Of a stretch of DNA of 64,000 nt, positions 25,247 through 33,462 are shown one piece after another. A model generated the notes under the pieces. That model saw only the letters and a list, made by a program, of their open reading frames with translations, did not search any database and was not told the origin of the DNA. Both the position numbers and the translations under genes were made by a program. Origin of the DNA: DRPG01 sp964655065 (GTDB lineage: Bacteria > Myxococcota_A > UBA796 > GCA-2862545). The stretch covers positions 47,356 to 111,355 of the forward strand of contig CAZZLC010000021.1 of the NCBI GenBank assembly GCA_964655065.1, written 5' to 3'. The first letter of the stretch is position 1; every line of letters starts with the position of its first letter.

Positions 25247-25597
25247 TCAGGCGAGCCGGTCCAATAGCTCGTCGTCCGAGCCGACGAAGCCGACGAGCAC
25301 GGGATTGCCGTCGCGCTCGAAGATGGGACGCCGGAGGAGCTGGGGGTTGCGGGCCATGGCCGCGATCCACCGTGGCTCCGACCAGTTGGCCTTCTCGTCG
25401 GGGAGGGCTTGGTGCGCGGAGCAGCCCGGGTCACGGAGGGCGCCAGCCGTGAGGAGCGTCGCCCACTGGGTCAGCTTCGCGATGGGGGGGCGTCGCGCCT
25501 CGAGGTCCACGAGCTCGTAGGCCAGGCCCCGCTCGTCGAGCCAACGGCAGGCCTCGCGGACGCGCTCGCAGCTGCCGATGCCGTAGACCTTCAGCAT
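25247..25597 (-). CDS. ArsC/Spx-family thioredoxin-fold protein (YffB-like)
   Basis: A 116-residue protein with the ArsC/Spx fold: MLKVYGIGSCERVREACRWL has the single N-terminal Cys in the position of the reductase active site. LVDLEARRPPIAKLTQW, LLRRPIF (the arginine and cis-proline region) and FVGSDDELL follow. The pattern is closer to YffB/Spx-like proteins than to true arsenate reductases, and no ars genes are nearby. It may act as a glutathione-linked reductase; function is open. A GGAGGGGGG ribosome site lies directly before the ATG, and an extended -10 promoter element is 23 bases upstream. Confidence 0.85.
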   Translation of the reverse strand: MLKVYGIGSCERVREACRWLDERGLAYELVDLEARRPPIAKLTQWATLLTAGALRDPGCSAHQALPDEKANWSEPRWIAAMARNPQLLRRPIFERDGNPVLVGFVGSDDELLDRLA

Positions 25598-25619
25598 CCC
25601 CCCTCCACGGCCGATGCCG

Positions 25620-25625
25620 ACTATA
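25620..25625 (-). promoter_or_regulatory. extended -10 element (TGG-TATAGT) for the ArsC/Spx-like gene
   Basis: On the minus strand TGGTATAGT lies upstream of the ATG at 25597. The TGn prefix compensates for the lack of a clear -35 box. The predicted start of transcription is near 25613, giving a short leader with the ribosome site. Confidence 0.4.
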
Positions 25626-25641
25626 CCACAGCGTGACTCCA

Positions 25642-27327
25642 CTATGGCGAGGTCGAGGCGTCGGTGGGGTCCATCGGTGGATCCAGCAGCACGAACTGGA
25701 CGCGCCGGTTCCGCATTCGCCCCCCCTCGGTCCGGTTCGTGAAGCGGGGCCTCGACTCCCCGTAGCCGCGAGCAACGAGGCGTTCCGGAGGGACACCCTT
25801 CTGGATCAGGTACGCACGAACCGAGTTCGCGCGACGCTGCGACAGCCGTCGATTGTAGCTGCTCGGCCCCACGTTGTCGGTGTGTCCCTGGATCTCGACC
25901 CGACCGAGCGTCGGGTGGAGCGCGAGTCGAGCGGCGAGGGCGTCCAGCGTGCCGGTGGAGGCCCGCGAGATCTCGGATCCTCCCTCGGAGAACGCGATGC
26001 CGGGGACCCGGATCGCGGTCGCGGTCACGTAGACGGGCCTTGGGCAGCCATCGGAGGTCCACCGAAGCTCGTCGTCGGGCAGCGTCCGCTCGGGGCAGCC
26101 GTCGAGGCCGTCGTGGAAACCGTCGCCGTCGGAGTCCGGGCAGCCGGCATCCTCCTCGGGCCCCGCCCCGTCGGGGCAGGTGTCGTCGAGATCGCGGAGC
26201 CCGTCATCGTCCCGGTCGGGGCAGCCTGCGTGGACGTCGCGCCCCGCCTCGGTGGGGCACTCGTCCTGGCCGTCGAGGAGCCCGTCTTCGTCGTTGTCGG
26301 GCTCGGGACACCCGTCATCGTCGAGCCAGTCGTCCACGTCCTCGGGCTCGTCGGGACAAGCGTCCTCGGCGTCGACGAGCGCGTCACCGTCGTTGTCGAG
26401 CTCGGGACAGCCATCTCCGTCCTCGAACCCGTCGGTGTCCTCGGCCTCCTCGGGACACCGGTCCAGCCGGTCGGCGATCGTGTCATCGTCGCGGTCGGAC
26501 CGCCAGGCGGTCCACGACAGCGCGGCGAACAGCCGATAGCGGGCCGTTCCCACGTCCTGCACGAGCCCGGAGCCCCCTCCCAGGAGCAGCCCGAGACCCT
26601 GTCCCGACGCGACCTGGACGAAGCCCTGCACGCTCACGCTGCGGGACTCGTCGAGGAGGTTGTTCGAGACACCGCCGAACTGGGCGTCCACCTCCGCGCC
26701 GACCCGCACCGGGCGCCCGAGGTGGACGAAGGTACCCCCGACCACGTTGGCGCGGAGCCCGAGACCATCGGCCTCCGCGTCGAGCGGCGCCTGTTCGCCG
26801 AGGACGACCCCGCCGTTGAGGATCCAGCCCACCGGTCCGAACCGTCCCCCCAACGCGGCGGTCGCGCCGCCCGACCATCCGGACGAGACCAGGGCATCCG
26901 TCGAGCCCGTCGCCAGGGTGAGACCGGGGAGCACACCGAGTGCGATGGGCCCGCCGTCCTCACCGGCGACGGACCACAGCGCGCCCAGCCGAACGTCCCC
27001 CGGCGCGTGGCCGGAGAACTCCGAGAACGGAACATCGGTATCCACGTAGAGAGGCATAGAAGCGTCGATTCGAAACCGATCACCCACGTCGTACGAGGCT
27101 TGGAGATGCACCGGAACGAGCCTTCCGACCACGGATGTCTGGCCTCGAACAACCGGATCCGCGACCAAGGCTCCGATCGCGCCCATCGAGAGGCCCCCTC
27201 GCCGGACCGTGGGCGCCTCCCCCTGGAGCGTTCCGTGCAGACGCGAGAGGGAGGCGGCCGGCGAGAAGAGATCGACGTCCGCGGCGCCCGCGCGGGGCGA
27301 GCCCAGCAACAGCATCACGGCGAGCAT
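25642..27327 (-). CDS. OmpA-family outer-membrane protein with thrombospondin type-3 repeats
   Basis: A 561-residue exported protein. A signal peptide (MLAVMLLLGSPRAGA) precedes a ~270-residue beta-barrel-like region. Next come about six calcium-binding thrombospondin type-3 repeats (DRDDDTIADRLDRCPEEAED, DNDGDALVDAEDACPDEPED, DNDEDGLLDGQDECP, DRDDDGLRDLDDTCPDG, DSDGDGFHDGLDGCPE). The C-terminal OmpA domain has VEIQGHTDNVGPSSYNRRLS and RRVQFVLLD, which bind peptidoglycan. The architecture is frequent in Myxococcota and Bacteroidota and would tie the outer membrane to the wall through a Ca-stiffened rod. It is probably separately transcribed from the lipoprotein 61 bases upstream. Confidence 0.93.
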   Translation of the reverse strand: MLAVMLLLGSPRAGAADVDLFSPAASLSRLHGTLQGEAPTVRRGGLSMGAIGALVADPVVRGQTSVVGRLVPVHLQASYDVGDRFRIDASMPLYVDTDVPFSEFSGHAPGDVRLGALWSVAGEDGGPIALGVLPGLTLATGSTDALVSSGWSGGATAALGGRFGPVGWILNGGVVLGEQAPLDAEADGLGLRANVVGGTFVHLGRPVRVGAEVDAQFGGVSNNLLDESRSVSVQGFVQVASGQGLGLLLGGGSGLVQDVGTARYRLFAALSWTAWRSDRDDDTIADRLDRCPEEAEDTDGFEDGDGCPELDNDGDALVDAEDACPDEPEDVDDWLDDDGCPEPDNDEDGLLDGQDECPTEAGRDVHAGCPDRDDDGLRDLDDTCPDGAGPEEDAGCPDSDGDGFHDGLDGCPERTLPDDELRWTSDGCPRPVYVTATAIRVPGIAFSEGGSEISRASTGTLDALAARLALHPTLGRVEIQGHTDNVGPSSYNRRLSQRRANSVRAYLIQKGVPPERLVARGYGESRPRFTNRTEGGRMRNRRVQFVLLDPPMDPTDASTSP

Positions 27328-27388
27328 GGGAGGCCTCCACCAAGGGCACTCTCCCGAACGGCAACGCCGCCGCAGACTTGAGGGACGG

Positions 27389-27919
27389 TCAGAGGTAGCG
27401 CGCGGAGGTCGTCACGCAGTCGTGGGTGGCGGGGCCCGGCCCGAAGGGGTTGACGAGCATCGTGAGCCCTCCTTCGTGGAGCAGCCACTGGACCCGGAAG
27501 CGCTCGTAGGTGCCGAGCTCCGTGAAGTCCGCGAAGTCGTTGCGTCCGGTAAAGACGTAGTGAGCCACGGACGAGACCAGCTCACCGGCCGTGACGTAGG
27601 TGAACTCGCCCGTGCCGATCACGCCGGTGATGTCGGGGTTGGCCCCAGGTCCGAAGACCGCACCGGTGACGTCGATGGCCTCGACATCCATGGTCAGCAC
27701 GCCGTTCATGCCGTTCAGGTCGCAGTCGAGGGTGAATCGGGCCATGTTCGACGCGCTCGGTGGAGGAGGCGGGCCCCCGGGGCTGCCGGCGGGAACGTTG
27801 GTCGGGACCGGGGCGCTGACGCCACCGGGCTTGGCCTTGGCGGGTGCGTCGTCCTGGTTGCCGAAGGGAAAGGCGCAGGCAGCGAACGCGAAACATCCGA
27901 TCAGAAGCAGGGTTCTCAT
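27389..27919 (-). CDS. lipoprotein of unknown function
   Basis: A 176-residue protein with a clear lipoprotein signal (MRTLLLIGCFAFAAC, lipobox FAAC). A Pro-rich linker follows (SPGGPPPPPSAS), then a ~110-residue beta-rich domain with two cysteines (TLDCDLNG and THDCVTT) that could form one disulfide. I do not recognise the family. It lies upstream of the OmpA gene on the same strand, 61 bases apart, so a shared envelope role is plausible but unproven. Confidence 0.7.
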   Translation of the reverse strand: MRTLLLIGCFAFAACAFPFGNQDDAPAKAKPGGVSAPVPTNVPAGSPGGPPPPPSASNMARFTLDCDLNGMNGVLTMDVEAIDVTGAVFGPGANPDITGVIGTGEFTYVTAGELVSSVAHYVFTGRNDFADFTELGTYERFRVQWLLHEGGLTMLVNPFGPGPATHDCVTTSARYL

Positions 27920-28376
27920 GGGCTCCTCGGGGACGCCGATCGTCTATCGAGCCCTGCGCCATGCGCGCTTTCACCGGCATTACGGCGTCTCGGGGCGCCT
28001 CGCGAGACAACTTGTCCCGAAGTCTGCCGTGGCGCGGCGACGAGAACTGCGGGACGGCGGTGTCCGTGGCGATGTGCCCTGTCAGATTGTCGCGACTGGG
28101 GTTCGAAGCCCCCGCGCGGGGACCTTCAGGGGCTGGCACGGGTCTCGCAGGGACCCCGGGTACCCGAAAGGTGCGGAGGCTCCCGTGCTGCCCTCGAACT
28201 CCCTCTCACGACTGCGCGAGGCGACTGCGGTCCCCGATCGCGTCGCCAGGGGACTCCACTGCTCCTGTCGTTCCTCCGGCGGGTGCACGGGGGCCATCCG
28301 TCTCTCGGGCCACGTTCGACCGCAACGTTCGCGCCGCCCAGTGGTCCTCCCCGTGTGACCCCCCGATGGAGGACCC
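27920..28376. other. 457-base intergenic region between divergent exported proteins
   Basis: No gene is supported: the open frames on both strands have no ribosome site, no signal peptide and no family similarity. The region holds many GC-rich self-complementary runs (GGGGTTCGAAGCCCC at about 28099, CCCGGGTACCCG at about 28157), so transcripts starting here would be structured. It must hold the promoters of both the leftward lipoprotein and the rightward DUF302 gene. Confidence 0.5.
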
Positions 28377-28853
28377 GTGATTCGACCCCTCGCCCTCGCC
28401 CTCGGACTGTTCTCGCTCACTGCCGCCACCGCAGAGGCGGGCAAGCGCAAGGCCTCGACGGACCCGGACACGCTCGTGACGGTGCAGAGCGCGTCCGACT
28501 TCGCCACCACCCTGTCGAACCTCGAGAAGGCCCTCGCGGACCGAGACCTCGGCGTGTTCGCGAAGATCGACCACGCGGCGGCCGCATCGGGGGTCGACCT
28601 GGAGCTGCCTCCCACCACCGTCGTGATCTTCGGGAACCCCAAGGTGGGCACGCTGCTGATGCAGGCCTCGACCTCGCTCGGGCTCGACCTCCCCCTCAAG
28701 ATCGCGGTGACCGAGCCACAGCCCGGCACGGTGAACGTGGTCTACCGCCCCATTGCCACGCTGGCCGCAGACCACGGGGTCACGGAGCGCGACGAGGTGC
28801 TCGCCAAGGTCGCCGCGGTCATGTCCGCGATCGTCGAGGACTCGACGCGCTGA
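28377..28853 (+). CDS. exported DUF302-domain protein
   Basis: A 158-residue protein with a signal peptide (MIRPLALALGLFSLTAATAEAG) followed by one DUF302 domain: LEKALADRDLGVFAKIDHAAAA, PPTTVVIFGNPKVGTLLMQA and LPLKIAVTE are the usual conserved blocks. DUF302 is a small alpha/beta fold of unknown biochemical role, often periplasmic. The GTG at 28377 is chosen because GGAGG lies 4-5 bases upstream. No operon partner lies close; the next gene starts 187 bases downstream. Confidence 0.88.
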   Translation: MIRPLALALGLFSLTAATAEAGKRKASTDPDTLVTVQSASDFATTLSNLEKALADRDLGVFAKIDHAAAASGVDLELPPTTVVIFGNPKVGTLLMQASTSLGLDLPLKIAVTEPQPGTVNVVYRPIATLAADHGVTERDEVLAKVAAVMSAIVEDSTR

Positions 28854-29040
28854 CGATCGCTCCCATCGCCCCGGGAAACCGCGAGGTGGCGATTGGCCGC
28901 CCCGTCTGCGGGAGCTCCAGCGACGAAGACCGTGCCGCGAGGCGATGCGGGTCGTGGGTTTCGTGACAAGGCAGCAGCGATGGAGTGCCGGATCCGACCC
29001 CGCCGGATATGGCCTGCCGCCAATCCACGATGGAGTGAAC

Positions 29041-29364
29041 ATGACCCGCATGCTTCTGCCCCTGACCTTTGTCTTCACCGTCGCCTGCGGCGGTGCCGAT
29101 CCCGAAGCCGCCTGCGAGGACTACCTCGACGCGGCCGTTGCCTGCATCGACGAGGCCTTCGCCGACGACGCCACCGCTGGTGATGCCGCCGCGGCCGCCC
29201 TCGACGGCGCCTGCGCCGGCCAGGGCGACCTCACCGGTGACGCGGCCACCGAGGCCGAAGAGCTCTTCGACTGCTACACCGACGCCTACGACGCCGGTGA
29301 CTGCACCACCCCCGACGGCTTCACCGCCATCGGCACCGAGCTCACCAACTGCATCGGCGCCTGA
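29041..29364 (+). CDS. small cysteine-rich lipoprotein
   Basis: A 107-residue protein with the signal MTRMLLPLTFVFTVAC (lipobox TVAC). The mature chain is acidic and Ala/Asp rich with six further cysteines spaced as if in three disulfides (AACEDYLDAAVACIDEAF, GACAGQ, FDCYTDAYDAGDC, NCIGA). No known domain is recognised; such small Asp/Ala/Cys lipoproteins are numerous in Myxococcota. A TGGAG ribosome site lies 6 bases before the ATG. A strong hairpin terminator follows the gene. Confidence 0.75.
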   Translation: MTRMLLPLTFVFTVACGGADPEAACEDYLDAAVACIDEAFADDATAGDAAAAALDGACAGQGDLTGDAATEAEELFDCYTDAYDAGDCTTPDGFTAIGTELTNCIGA

Positions 29365-29401
29365 TCGGCGTCCGGGCGGCCTCGACCGCCCACACTTCGA
29401 G

Positions 29402-29440
29402 CGCCGGGGTCCCTTCGCGGGGGCTCCGGCGTCCTCGTTT
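29402..29440. terminator. hairpin terminator between convergent genes
   Basis: CGCCGG at 29402-29407 pairs with CCGGCG at 29426-29431, continued inward by six more pairs around a TTCGCG loop, so the stem is about 12 bp. It is followed on the plus strand by TCCTCGTTT. It lies between the stop of the small lipoprotein and the stop of the phosphotransferase, where a bidirectional terminator is expected. Confidence 0.6.
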
Positions 29441-30345
29441 CAGGGCCGAAGCGCCCGCCTGGTCATCTCCGCGGCGAAGCTCCCCCGCTTGTGATGCTCG
29501 GGTGCCCAGCCCGCGAGAAAGCGCTCGAAGTCCGCCCACGCGTGCGGCCACACGGGCCTCCACGCGGCCTCCACCGCCGGCGCGCCGAGGCGCGCGAAGT
29601 AGTGTCGGAGCCACTCGTCGGACTGCGCGTGCAGCTCGTCGTCGTCGAGGCAGCTTCCGAGGAAGTAGGCCACATCCTTGAGGCCGCACCCTCCGCCGAC
29701 GTACTGGAAGTCGACCGCCGCCACCCCCTCGGTCCCGAAGCAGAAGTTCGCGACCTTCGCGTCGCCGTGCACGAGGGTTGCCGGCACCGCCGCAAGGGCC
29801 TGGTCGATCTCGACTGCGCGCTCGGCGAGCGGCTGCCCCGCGATGGCTGCGAGCTCGTCGGGGCGGGTCGCGAGGTGCCAGTAGGTCCCCGTCTCCCACA
29901 ACCCCTCGGGAATCACGCCGAGGAACTGCCGGTGGAAGTCGGCCAGCCAGTCGAGGCACCAGGCAACCCGCGTGGCCTCGAGCCTGCCGCGCGACCGGCC
30001 GGGGAATCCCGCCTCGTCCAGATCCTCGAGCACGAAGCAGCCGGGCTCGACCGACCAGGCGCGGGCGACCCGAGCCGGCGACCGCGGCGCCCAGTCGCGG
30101 TAGAAGGCCGCCTCGACCTCGTAGGAGCGACGCTTGCGGGCGTGCCCGGTGTCGGTGTCCCAGCCTCGCGGATGGCCCGCAGCGGCCTGGACCCGCTTCA
30201 CGATGACCGTAGGCACGGGCCCATCGACGAGCGCGTAGCGAGCGATCTCTCCCCAGCCGCTCCACAGCGTCTGCAGGCGGGCCACGCGCGCGGCTCCCGC
30301 GGCCCCCGTCGCAGCAACGATCTGTTCTATGACGGGATCGTGCAC
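29440..30345 (-). CDS. APH/choline-kinase-like phosphotransferase
   Basis: A ~301-residue protein-kinase-fold enzyme. An N-lobe Lys is in PTVIVKRVQ, CFVLEDLDEAGF is the hinge, and the catalytic loop is LVHGDAKVANFCF (HGDxxxxN). The metal-binding loop is AAVDFQYVGGGCGLKDVAYFL. The pattern is closest to the ecdysteroid-kinase/CHK-like branch of aminoglycoside/choline phosphotransferases, so the substrate may be a small hydroxyl compound or sugar rather than an antibiotic. The GTG at 30345 is the first sensible start after the upstream DUF188 gene (8 bases), but it lacks a good ribosome site. It is the last gene of a four-gene leftward operon. Confidence 0.8.
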   Translation of the reverse strand: MHDPVIEQIVAATGAAGAARVARLQTLWSGWGEIARYALVDGPVPTVIVKRVQAAAGHPRGWDTDTGHARKRRSYEVEAAFYRDWAPRSPARVARAWSVEPGCFVLEDLDEAGFPGRSRGRLEATRVAWCLDWLADFHRQFLGVIPEGLWETGTYWHLATRPDELAAIAGQPLAERAVEIDQALAAVPATLVHGDAKVANFCFGTEGVAAVDFQYVGGGCGLKDVAYFLGSCLDDDELHAQSDEWLRHYFARLGAPAVEAAWRPVWPHAWADFERFLAGWAPEHHKRGSFAAEMTRRALRP

Positions 30346-30352
30346 GATGCCG

Positions 30353-30808
30353 TCAGCTGCGAGGGCGACGAGCGAGCCAGCGGTCGAGCGCCCCGGCGAA
30401 GGCCCGCTTGTCGCGCTCACCGTAGGGCTTGGGCCCGCCGAGCAGCTCTCCGAGGGCCTCCCGCTGCTCCTCGGCAAAATTGCGCATGGTGAGCCGAGCC
30501 GCAGCGTTCGAGGCGTCGGTCACCTGCCCGCGCGGGTCCAGCGCGATGCCCCCGTTGTCGACTGCCGCCGCGGCGAGCGGCACGTCGGCGGTGATCACGA
30601 GATCTCCGGGCTGCACCTGCTCGGCGATCCACTCGTCGGCCACGTCGAAGCCGCGCCCCACCACCTCGAGCCGCACGTACTTCGACTTCGGCAGGCGCAG
30701 CGGCTGGTTGGCGACGAGGATGACCTCGATCGGAACCCGGTCCGCAGCCCGAAAGAGGATCTCCTTCACGGGGCGGGGGCAGGCATCAGCGTCGACGTAG
30801 ATGGGCAC
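30353..30808 (-). CDS. YaiI/YqxD family protein (DUF188)
   Basis: A 151-residue protein with family-wide similarity to YaiI/YqxD: MPIYVDADACPRPVKEIL at the N-terminus, then VILVANQPLRLPKSKYVRLEVV. GDLVITADVPLAAAAVDNGGIALDPRG carries clustered Asp residues of a PIN-like nuclease fold, and RNFAEEQREAL and RWLARRP follow. Activity is not established, but the PIN-like acidic cluster suggests a metal-dependent nuclease. It sits between a phosphatase gene (10 bases) and a phosphotransferase gene (7 bases). Confidence 0.92.
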   Translation of the reverse strand: MPIYVDADACPRPVKEILFRAADRVPIEVILVANQPLRLPKSKYVRLEVVGRGFDVADEWIAEQVQPGDLVITADVPLAAAAVDNGGIALDPRGQVTDASNAAARLTMRNFAEEQREALGELLGGPKPYGERDKRAFAGALDRWLARRPRS

Positions 30809-30818
30809 GATCGATCCT

Positions 30819-31646
30819 TCACCGAGCGCTCGGGTGGAGCGCCCGCAGCTCCGCGGCGAGGTCGGGGTCGACCGCGATCACGAGGCCCTCGGTGCGGCCA
30901 TCGTCTCCACAGGTCCCGTCCCAGGGCTTGCCCGCCAGCGTCTGGGCGACACCGCCGGCCTCCTGGGCGACGTGCGCGATGACCCCTCCGTCGCGCACGT
31001 GAACCCCCCGCGACCACACGATGCCGGCCACTGGTCCGGACAGGACCTGCCAGGCCGCGATGCGCAGCGTCGGGTCGTAGGCTCGGGAGGGGTCGACCAC
31101 GACGAATCCGCGATCGATGAGGGCCGACCGGATGTCGGGGGGAACGCGGCTCCAGATGACGTGGCGCCCCCGATCGAGCACGACGGGCTCGCGGTGGTCA
31201 GCGCGCGGCGTCCCTGGCAGGCCGACCTCTACCGCGCCCTCACCGCGACCCGCCAGGAACGCGCGATGCTCGGCGGGGACGACGTAGATGGCCGAGTTGA
31301 CGAGCCCCGCCCGGGTCCACGCCATCGAGATGCCGAAGGTGGGCAGGTTGTCCGCGTAGTAGCGGGTGCCGTCGATCGGGTCGACCCACAGCGTGCCCTC
31401 GGGACCCTCGGGCACCGCGTCGCGAAACCGGTAGGGCTCCTCCTCGAGCTCGAGGCGAATCTCGGGCAGGCGAGCCTCGAGGAACGCCTGCAGCACCGGG
31501 TCGGCGATGGTGAGCGCCTGCCCCATGGGGTTGTCGAACTCGCCCTTGACCGGTAGCTCGAGCGGCCCCTCGTGCTGCAGACGCAGGGCGACCCGACTCG
31601 CGAGCGCGAGATCGGGAAGGAAGGACTCGAGGCGCGACCGGTCCAT
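30819..31646 (-). CDS. inositol monophosphatase-family phosphatase (CysQ-like)
   Basis: A 275-residue Mg-dependent, Li-sensitive phosphatase family member. LELEEEPYRF takes the place of the first acidic motif, LWVDPIDGTRYYADNLPTFGI is the core metal-binding DPxDGT motif, and YDPTLRIAAWQVLSGPVAGI resembles the C-terminal WDxAAG region in altered form. Activity could be on 3'-phosphoadenosine phosphates (CysQ-like) or inositol phosphates; the altered C-terminal motif leaves this open. AGGAG lies 5 bases before the ATG. It follows the DEAD-box helicase by 8 bases and precedes the DUF188 gene by 10. Confidence 0.85.
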   Translation of the reverse strand: MDRSRLESFLPDLALASRVALRLQHEGPLELPVKGEFDNPMGQALTIADPVLQAFLEARLPEIRLELEEEPYRFRDAVPEGPEGTLWVDPIDGTRYYADNLPTFGISMAWTRAGLVNSAIYVVPAEHRAFLAGRGEGAVEVGLPGTPRADHREPVVLDRGRHVIWSRVPPDIRSALIDRGFVVVDPSRAYDPTLRIAAWQVLSGPVAGIVWSRGVHVRDGGVIAHVAQEAGGVAQTLAGKPWDGTCGDDGRTEGLVIAVDPDLAAELRALHPSAR

Positions 31647-31654
31647 GGGGACTC

Positions 31655-33388
31655 CTACGTCGGACGGCTGTTGCGGCGCGGCTTCGGCGGACGTCGCCCA
31701 TCGTCCCGCCGACGCTTCGGCCCCGCCGGCCCGGGACGAGCCGAGCCGGGCCGGGCGAGCGTGATCGGCACCGCGTGTCCCCGAATCTCGACGCTCTCCA
31801 GTCCGAGTACCGCCTCGGCCACGGCCTTCGGTACCCCAACGAACGTCTTTCGGTCGAGGATGACGACCTTGCCGATGCGCCTTCCGTCGATGCCCGCCTC
31901 GTTGGCGAGCGCGCCGACCACGTCGCCCGGACGCACGTGACGCTGGCGGCCCACGGGCAAGAAGAGCTGGACTTCGTTGGTGTCCTCGCGCTCTCCCCGT
32001 TCCTCGGCCCCGCGGAAGTCCTCGGGCCGTCGGATCTCGGTGGCCCACTCGGGCTTCGCGGCCTCCTCGGGGGTCGCGAGGGTCACGTGCTCGGCGTCGG
32101 CGAGGCGGGCGAGCGCCGCCGTGGCGAGCTGCTCCAGGGTGAGCCCGCTCTCCTCGACCGCCCTGGCCAGCCAGCCGGCGGTGGGATCGTCGGGAGCCTC
32201 CGCCGTCTGCACGAGTCGCTCGAGGAACGCCTCCTGCTCGCCGCGCACGATCTCGGCGTCGGAGGGCACCTCGACCTGCTCGATCTCGACCCGGAGGGCC
32301 CGACCGATCTGCCGGATGCGCTGCTTCTCCTTGGGGGTCGCGAACGTGATGGCCACCCCGGAGCGGCCGAACCGCCCCGTGCGGCCAATGCGGTGCACGT
32401 AGGTCTCGGTGTCCATCGGCAGGTCGTAGTTGACGACGTGGGTGACGTGGTCGACGTCGATCCCCCGGGCGGCGACGTCGGTGGCCACGACGACGTCGAT
32501 CTCACGGGACCGAAGGCGACGGAGCACCCGCTCCCGGGCGGACTGGGACAGATCACCGTGGAGCGGATCCACCGCGATGCCGATGCGGTTCAACGCCTCG
32601 GAGAGGTCGGCGCAGCTCGCGCGAGTACGCGCAAACACGATCACCGCCTCGTGGGGGGTCCCACGGAGGACGCGACCGAGGGCGTCGAGCTTGTGGCGAG
32701 CAGGCACGCGCATCCACTGCTGATCGATGTGGTCGACGGTCATCGCTCGAGCCTCGACCTGGACCTCGACAGGCTCGCGCAGGTGCTCGTCGGCGACCCG
32801 ACGGATCTCGGAGGGCATGGTGGCCGAGAACAAGGCGATCTGCCGGCCCTCGGGCGTGGCCTCGAGCAACCGGGTGACATCGTCGATGAAGCCCATGCGC
32901 AGCATCTCGTCGGCCTCGTCGAGCACCACCTGGGCGATCTTGGACGTGTCGAGGTGCCCGCGGTCGAGCAGGTCGAGCAGCCGGCCCGGCGTCCCCACCA
33001 CGATGGAGGCACGCTTCAGAGCCGAGATCTGTGGTCCGTACGGAGCGCCGCCATAGACCGTGGCAATCGTGACGGGAAGCCCCTCGGCAAACGACTTCAG
33101 CGCGTCGGTGACCTGGAGCGCCAGCTCGCGGGTCGGCGCGAGCACGAGCCCCCGGGGAGGGCGGCCGCCCTCGCGAACCGCATGGAGCAGGGGCAGGCCG
33201 AACGCGGCGGTCTTGCCGGAGCCGGTGCGCGCACGGCCGATGAGGTCGCGACCCTCGGTCATGACGGGGATCGCCGCTGCCTGGATGGGGGTGGCGGCGC
33301 TGAACCCGAGCGCGGTGACCGCCGCGACCAGAGCAGGGTCGAGCGGAAGCGCGGTGAAGGCCACCGGCGCAGAGTCGGACTGAGACAT
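31655..33388 (-). CDS. deaD: DEAD-box RNA helicase with DbpA-type RNA-binding domain (DeaD/CsdA-like)
   Basis: A 577-residue ATP-dependent RNA helicase. It has the Q motif GFSAATPIQAAAIP, motif I ARTGSGKTAAF, motif II DEADEML, motif III SAT, ARGIDVDHVTHVVNYD and motif VI HRIGRTGRFGRSG. A ~100-residue helical dimerisation-type stretch follows, then the DbpA RRM-like domain (VQLFLPVGRQRHVRPGDVVGALANEAG) and an Arg/Lys/Pro-rich tail. This is the CsdA/DeaD layout used in ribosome assembly and RNA decay, especially in the cold. It heads an operon with the phosphatase, DUF188 and phosphotransferase genes. Confidence 0.95.
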   Translation of the reverse strand: MSQSDSAPVAFTALPLDPALVAAVTALGFSAATPIQAAAIPVMTEGRDLIGRARTGSGKTAAFGLPLLHAVREGGRPPRGLVLAPTRELALQVTDALKSFAEGLPVTIATVYGGAPYGPQISALKRASIVVGTPGRLLDLLDRGHLDTSKIAQVVLDEADEMLRMGFIDDVTRLLEATPEGRQIALFSATMPSEIRRVADEHLREPVEVQVEARAMTVDHIDQQWMRVPARHKLDALGRVLRGTPHEAVIVFARTRASCADLSEALNRIGIAVDPLHGDLSQSARERVLRRLRSREIDVVVATDVAARGIDVDHVTHVVNYDLPMDTETYVHRIGRTGRFGRSGVAITFATPKEKQRIRQIGRALRVEIEQVEVPSDAEIVRGEQEAFLERLVQTAEAPDDPTAGWLARAVEESGLTLEQLATAALARLADAEHVTLATPEEAAKPEWATEIRRPEDFRGAEERGEREDTNEVQLFLPVGRQRHVRPGDVVGALANEAGIDGRRIGKVVILDRKTFVGVPKAVAEAVLGLESVEIRGHAVPITLARPGSARPGPAGPKRRRDDGRRPPKPRRNSRPT

Positions 33389-33462
33389 TGGGGAGGAGAT
33401 CCTCTAGCGGCGGCAGCGGCCTGCACATCTCGATCGACGGTGACTGCGCCACGTTGCGCCCC

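Noticed and set aside
28097..28113. T-arm-like GGGGTTCGAAGCCCC suggesting a tRNA or tmRNA end
   Set aside because: No matching acceptor, D- or anticodon arms on either strand; only a short GC hairpin.
28134..28149. Sigma-54-like TGGCAC-N5-TCGCA
   Set aside because: The -12 lacks the TTGC core and the site is ~230 bases from the DUF302 start, with no enhancer-binding regulator nearby.
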